A stretch of DNA of 64,000 nucleotides from positions 62,001-126,000 of the forward strand of contig JASAON010001644.1 in NCBI GenBank assembly GCA_030849065.1. The letters run 5' to 3'. This document shows, one piece after another, positions 57,979 through 64,000 of this stretch; positions within the stretch are counted from its first letter, which is position 1; every line of letters begins with the position of its first letter. Made by a program: the position numbers and the translations under genes. The notes under the pieces were generated by a model that saw only the letters and a list, made by a program, of their open reading frames with translations, searched no databases and was not told the DNA's origin. This DNA comes from Jaenimonas drosophilae (Eukaryota > Euglenozoa > Kinetoplastea > Trypanosomatida > Trypanosomatidae).

Positions 57979-58953
57979 CTACTTCTTTGACTTCACTATG
58001 TCTGTAAGTGCAGGAACCACCTTGAATAAATCATCCACGATTCCGTAATCAGCAATCTGGAAGAAGGGGGCATCTTCGTCGCTGTTGACGACCACGATGA
58101 CCTTGGAATCCTTCATACCGGCGACATGTTGAATTGCCCCGGATACACCACAGGCAATATACAAGTTCGGCGCGACGGTCTTTCCTGTCTGGCCGACTTG
58201 GAGATCGTTGGGAACGAAGCCCGCATCCACCACAGCGCGGGTAGCACCAACGGCAGCGTGGAGAGGATCAGCCAAATCGTAAAGGACCTTGAAATTTTCA
58301 GCGGCCTTTACACCGCGGCCACCAGTCACAACAATGGGGGCTGTGTTCAGGTCCGGGCGATCCGACGAGCTGTTCTTGTTCTCCACAACCTTTGACATGT
58401 TGAGGGGAGCCAGGGGTGGGAAGTCCTTGCTCGAGGCACTGCCACCTTCACAGACAGCACGCTCAAAGGCGGTTTGACGCACAGTGCAGTACTTCACCGC
58501 ATCGGATGACTTCACCGTGGCGATCACATTGCCAGCGTACATTTGGCGCGTAAAGGTGTTCTCATCGTGAACTGCAGTGATCTCGGAGACGGGCATGCAC
58601 TTCTGAAGAGCCGCAGCGCGTGGAATCACATTCTTGCCGAATGCCGATGTTCCAGCGAACACGTGGGAAAAGCCCTGAGCCTTAACGACCGCATCAACCA
58701 AGGGTGCAAGTTCCTCAGGGAGGCCACTAGCGTAGTGCTCTCCTTCGGAAACCAACACCTCGGCAACACCACTTGTCTTGGCTAGGGCGGCGGCCGCTTC
58801 ACGCACCTTATCTTTCCCGGCCACCAATGCCGTCACTGGGCCCACAGCTGCCGCTGCGGTGATGGCCGATAGCGTTGCCGGAGCAATGACGCCGTTCACA
58901 AACTCGGCAAGAACAAGTGACTTTCCCAGAGAAGCAAAGCTACGTCGGAACAT
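57979..58953 (-). CDS. ETFA: electron transfer flavoprotein alpha subunit
   Basis: A 324-residue ETF-alpha, which carries FAD and passes electrons from acyl-CoA dehydrogenases to the respiratory chain in the mitochondrial matrix. The C-terminal FAD-binding domain is clear: VTGGRGVKAAENF, VGATRAVVDAGF, QVGQTGKTVAPNLYIACGVSGAIQH and NSDEDAPFFQIADYGIV. The N terminus MFRRSFASLGKSLV is a typical mitochondrial presequence, and length matches the family. A longer frame up to 59082 adds 43 residues of no sense; the ATG at 58953 is used. Placed next to an acyl-CoA synthetase gene; a functional link is plausible but not implied by kinetoplastid gene order. Confidence 0.96.
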   Translation of the reverse strand: MFRRSFASLGKSLVLAEFVNGVIAPATLSAITAAAAVGPVTALVAGKDKVREAAAALAKTSGVAEVLVSEGEHYASGLPEELAPLVDAVVKAQGFSHVFAGTSAFGKNVIPRAAALQKCMPVSEITAVHDENTFTRQMYAGNVIATVKSSDAVKYCTVRQTAFERAVCEGGSASSKDFPPLAPLNMSKVVENKNSSSDRPDLNTAPIVVTGGRGVKAAENFKVLYDLADPLHAAVGATRAVVDAGFVPNDLQVGQTGKTVAPNLYIACGVSGAIQHVAGMKDSKVIVVVNSDEDAPFFQIADYGIVDDLFKVVPALTDIVKSKK

Positions 58954-59882
58954 GGGTGGATGGGTGGATTTGATTGGAAGAAATATGAGATGAATGAATA
59001 ACGATAACGAACTTGCTTGTTGAGTATTGTGACATGCGAGGGAAGAGTGTGGGACATGGACTATGGGTGGTGCTACACACAATGTTCAGTACGGTTGATG
59101 GACTCGAACCAATCTCACAGCCGTCAAGCACAAGTATTCTAACACTCTCACGGACAACGAAAAACAGCAAAACGGTCACCAGTGATGCGCGGAAGGGGGC
59201 TCCTTTCCAGCTAGTTAGGGATTCATCTTCATGATGCCGCTTCTGCTCCGCTTAAATCCCACAATCGAATGTGGTAACTCCGGAAACGGGGGGTCGTCTT
59301 CTACAGTGATAGGAGGCTGATCCCTCGTTCATAGAGGTCACACACCAGGTTACGCAGACGCACAAATGGTTGGGGAGTATTCTTTATGACATATCCGGAG
59401 TGCAAACAATTTTTTCTTCATAGTTCAGTTCACACAATGCAAGAAAATAATGAACACGATGAGAGTGTCTGGCAGACGCTCCGGTCAATGTCCCTCTTCA
59501 GCACACAGAGTGCCTTCACATCTCATCTGTTCTACGGCGGCAACAAAACCAAATCTCTCAGAAATCGAGGATAGCAAGCCATTCCTTCGACGTTGCTGTG
59601 GACATTGTGAAGGTACATTTTTCCATCCACGTAGCAGGCCACACACACCCAAGTGTACCCCCCCCGTCCCTCCCTCCCCATGAAAAAGACACCAACGATA
59701 TCATGTGTCAGCGTAGAGCGAGGCAGCGCGTGGTACGGACTCAGATACATCACCAAACGGGCGACGACAGGGAAGAGCATTAGGTGGAGCTGCAGCATGC
59801 GTATCAGCACATGACTTACCACCGCCCTTCCATTCGTCGGATCATCTCACCGACGTCAGTGATAGCCACCCGGAAACGGTAC
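58954..59882. other. intergenic
   Basis: Spacer of about 930 bp between the amastin-like gene and ETF-alpha. A GGTTCGAGTCC-like box on the minus strand (59100-59110) was examined as a tRNA B box and rejected. No other feature. Confidence 0.6.
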
Positions 59883-61307
59883 CTACGGGAAGTACTTGTT
59901 AATGAATACAGCAACCAGGATCAGGATCCACGCCACAATAGACAAGACGACACCTTCCTGCAGACCATAGCCCGTGAACTTGGTCTCTCCCTGGTATACG
60001 CCAGAGGGAACACCGGGGTAGTCGGCGAACTTGGTGTTTGCCGTAGAGACGGAGCACGTTTCCATGTGGAAGACAACAACCGCCGTCACCCATGAGATTG
60101 TCAGAAAAATCTCAGCGATGATGGCAAACACGCAGGTGACCTTGCGCATTGGCGGACGAGAGAAGGCTGGAATCGCGAACAGGGCCGTGAAGAGCAGGAA
60201 GATGCTTGAGAGGATGAGGAAGGAAATGCTCGCCTTCATGCGCTTCGTGTAGGCTAGGCATCGGTACATGCGGCGGCCATAGCGAATGGGAACGTCATCT
60301 GCCATGGTGAGCTCCGTATGCCAGTACGTCACACGAACTTCCTTGACGAGGTCAGTGCCAAAGTGGCGCTTCCAGACCGTTCCGGCATTCGCCACCACTG
60401 TGAAGAGGAGTGCTACGGTGATGAGGAGGAAGTAGTACGTATCCACGACGCGAATCTGCTTCAGTGCTGGCCCAACGTTGAGCTTTGTAGCAAAGGCCAT
60501 GAGCAACAGACCGGCAAAGAGGAAGATCCACGCTACGAGAGAGAGCGCGAAGCCCGCATCGAGCGAGGTGGAGTCGGAGAGACGTGGGGCACCGCATGCC
60601 GAGCCGAAGTATTGGCTGAGGGACATGGAGTTGCCAGCAATCGCCCAGACAAATCCCACAAATCCAAGGATGAGAGCACTTCCATAGGTGCTTCCTCCAC
60701 GCACGCGTGACACAGCCGCCAAGACGGAGAAGAAGGTGAAGACGCATCCCAGAATCATGCACACCGAGATTGTCTGGAAGAAGTGCTTCTGAATGGGACA
60801 GGCATCCATGTCACCCACGTGAAGGTCTGGCAAATCACCACCCGTTCGCTTCCAGAGTGTATACTTCACATTCTTGAAGTTGATCCCATCGACGGTCTTG
60901 TCCTTGCCGTGGAACCACGGAATAGGGGTAGAGGAGATGAGCAGGAACACCCATGCCACGGTGGCGAGTATCGCATAAATCAGATATGAAGCACGAAGCA
61001 TACCAGTGGGAATGGGTGCTAGAATAGCTGGAACCGTACTGGTGCGGTACTTGTAGCCACGTGGAACGACATAGGTGGGCTCGGTCAACGCCTCCTCTTG
61101 TGCACTAGCACTGAGCTCATCATCCTCACCCTCAGCAGGGTCGGGTGCGTAGCTGCGTCCACAGAAGAATCCTGAGAGCCACACGCGTCGTGCCTCCGCC
61201 TTGTTGCGCTGGAACCTTTCCTGTGCAGTTTCAGAGATGTCACTGGCAGATCCATCGTACATGTTATTCAACGCGCGCGGGGGCTCCTCATCTTCTTGAG
61301 AAGACAT
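59883..61307 (-). CDS. eight-TM protein, tandem duplication of an amastin-like unit
   Basis: A 474-residue membrane protein with a cytosolic, acidic N terminus of about 100 residues and eight hydrophobic helices in two similar sets of four. Each half has TM1, an outer loop with a WKR motif (YTLWKRTGGD; GTVWKRHFG) and a later Cys, then TM2-TM4, and each half ends in a matching helix (FALSLVAWIFL; VVLSIVAWILIL). Four TM helices with Trp and Cys in the first loop are the layout of amastins, kinetoplastid surface glycoproteins, so I read this as a fused pair of divergent amastin-like units, probably in the plasma membrane. Alternative: a distant claudin-like or unrelated 4-TM duplication. The ATG at 61307 lies 7 nt after a predicted AG; the frame continues upstream to 61364. 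Confidence 0.55.
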   Translation of the reverse strand: MSSQEDEEPPRALNNMYDGSASDISETAQERFQRNKAEARRVWLSGFFCGRSYAPDPAEGEDDELSASAQEEALTEPTYVVPRGYKYRTSTVPAILAPIPTGMLRASYLIYAILATVAWVFLLISSTPIPWFHGKDKTVDGINFKNVKYTLWKRTGGDLPDLHVGDMDACPIQKHFFQTISVCMILGCVFTFFSVLAAVSRVRGGSTYGSALILGFVGFVWAIAGNSMSLSQYFGSACGAPRLSDSTSLDAGFALSLVAWIFLFAGLLLMAFATKLNVGPALKQIRVVDTYYFLLITVALLFTVVANAGTVWKRHFGTDLVKEVRVTYWHTELTMADDVPIRYGRRMYRCLAYTKRMKASISFLILSSIFLLFTALFAIPAFSRPPMRKVTCVFAIIAEIFLTISWVTAVVVFHMETCSVSTANTKFADYPGVPSGVYQGETKFTGYGLQEGVVLSIVAWILILVAVFINKYFP

Positions 61308-62606
61308 TGTGTTATCTGGAACAACAAAGTTACGAGAACGACTGTCAGAGAATTGTTGATTCACTCGGCGGAGGAGAATCCCTAATCCGAGATGCGGGGA
61401 TCGCTAATAGGGAGAGAGCAAAAAGTGATTCTACGGAAGAAAACCTTACAAGATGAGTACGGATGACCGGCAGTTGCCACCAACAAACAAATCTACCAGC
61501 ATGGAACAGTAGCAAGGATGGAAAGAGTAGTGTGGATGAGGAAGCAATATAAGAACAAGTGATGTTGGGGTGAACATGTAACTGTCTTGGAAACAGCCAA
61601 CGCCACCCACTATGTACCGCAGCCGTGCTACAGCCCGCATCCATCAAAAGTAAGATTGTGTTGTTCTGTACATCCACAGCGACATGATCAATGCAATGTG
61701 TTGTTGACGTGGGGGGGTACGGCGGAGCAACTTGTGGAGTTCTCTAATGAAGGCAGCATGCTAGCGAGGCAAAAAAAAAAAGCTGCCGTTGTTGCGTCGT
61801 GCACGTAATGGCCCCTCCCACAATGTTGCTCGTCCCCTCACGGTAGACACGCCATGTGGGTGGGAGCCGTCAGCATTGACATCACAAGCCGTAAACCAAA
61901 CACTGTTTTCTTTAAAACTACTGCCAAACTTATCCCACAGCGCCACCGATGGTGGTGGTGTTGGGCATTCATCCGCCCTACATCTATCCGTCACCACCAC
62001 GTCGGTGATGCGGAAGGATGGGAAGGGGGGGGGACAGGGAGAAGCAATCGGGCGAACAACGCGGAAAAAAAAAAGTGAATCCACGTCCTCGTCCTTCGTA
62101 CTTACTCCATGGTATGGGATGAATACACCGGTGCATCAGCAGCGTCCAAGCTGCTGGGCATGCACCGTCCGCACAGTCCACCGACGCATCGCATATGCGC
62201 TCACATCTCTATGACCCTCTACTTACATGTCTTTCATCCAGATAAAGGGCACCACTGGCCTAATCACCAACAACGGCGGGGCCAATCACGTTCACGTCAT
62301 CACGTTCAGCCCCCTCACAGCCCATCAATCAGAGAGGAGATCATCACTGGTAGCTGAAAAAGGTACCTACCCGAGTAGCAAACTCAATGGTTGGGCGAGG
62401 GGGGAGCAGACTCCTGCGCGCGCCGCATCGGGATGGAACGACGTCGTGAAGGACACATCCAATGAGTTTTTTGGTGGCTTCATGACGATGGCACAGTGGC
62501 CACCTGCACCACTCACGAAAGTGCTGATCGTCACACGGCGAGATCACGCGACCCACCTGTTCGTTCCACCCCCATTTGGGGGGTACGCGGATGTGTCACG
62601 AATCAC
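61308..62606. other. intergenic
   Basis: Spacer of about 1.3 kb between CFAP52 and the amastin-like gene, including the CFAP52 3' UTR. A minus-strand 107-codon frame (61761-62084) is low complexity and not accepted. A-runs near 61772 and 62066 give T-runs on the transcribed strand. No RNA gene seen. Confidence 0.55.
61315..61350 (-). promoter_or_regulatory. predicted trans-splice acceptor
   Basis: Minus strand reads TCGTTCTCGTAACTTTGTTG then TTCCAG at 61315, 7 nt before the ATG at 61307. It argues against the upstream extension of this frame. Confidence 0.5.
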
Positions 62607-64000
62607 TTACAACCCGCGAATATCTAAGTTGCCTACGTTCCAAATCATCACTGCGCCCTCATCCCCTACAGAAACGATCTTCTTGCGATCGGGGGAAACA
62701 CGCACCTTCGTGATGCTGCAGCTGTGGGCCAGACCAACCGCCACGCAGTCGCCTCTATCATAGTCCCAGACCTTCAGAATTCGGTCGTTGCCGCCCGTGG
62801 CGAAGAAGGTGCCGTCGGGAGATACAGAGAGGCAGTTCAGCTCAGCAGTCTTGCTGCCGTGAATCTCACGGATGGCGGTGCACTCCACGGAGTCCCAGTA
62901 CGTGATGCACTTATCACTGCCGCAGGTCACTAACTGACTCTCATCCACAAAGTACTCAATGGAGCGGAAGTAGGTCTGGGAATACATGATGTTGCGTCGA
63001 ATGTAGCGGATGAGATCCCACACAATGCAGCTGCCATCATCGCTGGCAGTCACACACTCAGTGTTATCGTGAGAGCACACAATAGCGTTCACCGTCGCCT
63101 TGTGCTCCTTCATGGAGGCCTCTAATTGGCAGGTCTTGCCGCTTAGCTTCCACAGGCGGACGAGTCCGTCGGAGCCACCGGTGATGATGCGCTCGCCAGA
63201 GTGATCGGCACATACTGAAGTGACGCCAATGCGGCCGCCTACCTTGCTGCGCTTACCACCCTCAGGCTTGTGGGCATCATTCACGGAGAAGATGAGCTTC
63301 CCGGACTGGGGACCAAAACCACGCAGTTTGCCATCGCTCCATCCAGAGATGATGAGGGAGCCGTCAGCGGTGAACTGAACGCAGTTACAGGTGCGGTCGG
63401 GGATCTCAATGCGGAGCAACTCACTGCAAGTCTCAGCGTTCCAGACGCGGATATCGGAACCGCAGCAGGTGGCGAAGACGGCGCTGAAACCGCGGGGGAA
63501 GACGATATCATTAATGCTCTCGCTGTGGCAGGTAACCCGAAGCTCCGTACGGAAGTTGCCGCCGTTGATGAAGTACATGTTGCTCGAGTTGGTTCCAACG
63601 AAAAAGTGTGGGCCAATCATGGCGAGGCCCGTTGCGCCGCCCTTCACCACCGTCTCACGCTGCATCGTCAGATTGATCTTGGAGAGCAGCTGAACTTCTC
63701 CGGAGCCGCTGCCGACAAGGACATCACCGTTGCGGTTGAGGATGGTGGAGAGAATACCGCCCGAGAGCTTCTTCTGGGGGCCCTGCATCTTAAATACGTT
63801 GGCATTTTCTAGCTGAATGCAGATAACGTCGCCGGTGGAGGTGCCGCAATAGGCGTACTTATCGGTGCGCTCCACGGCAATGGTGGTCACACAGCGTCGG
63901 AGTGTGCCCATGTTGACGTCGGCGGGGTTCATCTTGTGGTTGTCCAAATCAACAGTCCACACACGCAGGGAGCCCACTCCGCCCGTGATGAGCTTCTCGC
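62607..64000 (-). CDS. CFAP52: CFAP52/WDR16-like WD40 protein, 5' end outside the window
   Basis: The last 464 codons or so of a WD40 protein of the CFAP52 (FAP52, WDR16) family, an inner-wall protein of ciliary doublet microtubules that helps stabilise the B-tubule. The frame is open to the window edge (KLITGGVGSLRVWTVDL), so the start lies beyond 64000; the family has about 600-620 residues and two seven-bladed propellers, so about 150 residues are missing. Blades with GSDIRVWNAETC, GGSDGLVRLWKL, SDDGSCIVWDL and GGNDRILKVWDY are visible. The segments DKYAYCGTSTGDV and GPQKKLSGGILS are characteristic of CFAP52. The GTG at 63977 is not a start. Confidence 0.93.
   Translation of the reverse strand, partial: EKLITGGVGSLRVWTVDLDNHKMNPADVNMGTLRRCVTTIAVERTDKYAYCGTSTGDVICIQLENANVFKMQGPQKKLSGGILSTILNRNGDVLVGSGSGEVQLLSKINLTMQRETVVKGGATGLAMIGPHFFVGTNSSNMYFINGGNFRTELRVTCHSESINDIVFPRGFSAVFATCCGSDIRVWNAETCSELLRIEIPDRTCNCVQFTADGSLIISGWSDGKLRGFGPQSGKLIFSVNDAHKPEGGKRSKVGGRIGVTSVCADHSGERIITGGSDGLVRLWKLSGKTCQLEASMKEHKATVNAIVCSHDNTECVTASDDGSCIVWDLIRYIRRNIMYSQTYFRSIEYFVDESQLVTCGSDKCITYWDSVECTAIREIHGSKTAELNCLSVSPDGTFFATGGNDRILKVWDYDRGDCVAVGLAHSCSITKVRVSPDRKKIVSVGDEGAVMIWNVGNLDIRGL

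Noticed and set aside
59100..59110. tRNA B-box-like sequence on the minus strand
   Set aside because: GGTTCGAGTCC fits the consensus, but the T stem pairs at only three positions, no acceptor stem pairs at the right distance and no anticodon arm forms. A match of this length is expected by chance in 64 kb.

Overview
The window is a stretch of a kinetoplastid nuclear chromosome (Trypanosomatida, Bodonida or a relative; genus not determined). Every gene I accept lies on the minus strand, head to tail and without introns, as expected of one polycistronic unit resolved by trans-splicing. Upstream of many starts there is a minus-strand polypyrimidine run followed by an AG, often only 5-40 nt before the ATG. 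Lineage markers are an ER Hsp70 ending in MDDL, a BILBO1-type N-terminal domain, an amastin-like membrane protein, a flagellar CFAP52 gene and an oligopeptidase B-like peptidase. No rRNA, tRNA, CRISPR array or transposon was recognised. Base composition looks close to balanced (not computed).

Layout, low to high coordinate (opposite to transcription). 1571-8910: five tandem paralogues of Cof-type HAD phosphatases. 9475-16931: a small LRR protein, the ubiquinone enzyme COQ2 with an unusual C-terminal tail, a Dbp4/DDX10 ribosome-biogenesis helicase and a RING protein. 17166-22712: an unknown protein, an oligopeptidase B-like peptidase and a J protein whose HPD is HLD. 23068-23212 and flank: a decayed copy of the helicase gene's 5' end. 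23508-33487: two very large unknown proteins (one with MORN motifs) around a 2.5 kb gap holding one possible small gene. 34531-43435: a BILBO1-like cytoskeletal protein, an NADPH-cytochrome P450 reductase, an SMP-30/gluconolactonase-like protein, an FHA-WWE protein and a basic, Ser/Pro-rich protein. 44312-54875: BiP, a possible axonemal protein, an AN1 zinc-finger protein, a giant LRR protein, V-ATPase subunit c and an unknown. 55160-64000: an ACSF3-like acyl-CoA synthetase, ETF-alpha, an eight-TM duplicated amastin-like protein and CFAP52, cut by the window edge.

Neighbours mostly lack pathway links, as usual in kinetoplastid gene arrays. The exceptions are the HAD family array and possibly the acyl-CoA synthetase/ETF-alpha pair (both mitochondrial acyl metabolism). 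The most novel-looking items are the FHA-WWE protein (a candidate phospho/poly-ADP-ribose reader), the helicase-derived pseudogene with a 93-bp block differing from the parent at one base, and the gene-conversion-like island between two HAD paralogues.

Starts were moved to the first plausible ATG wherever the longest frame began with GTG/TTG/CTG or ran through a predicted splice acceptor.
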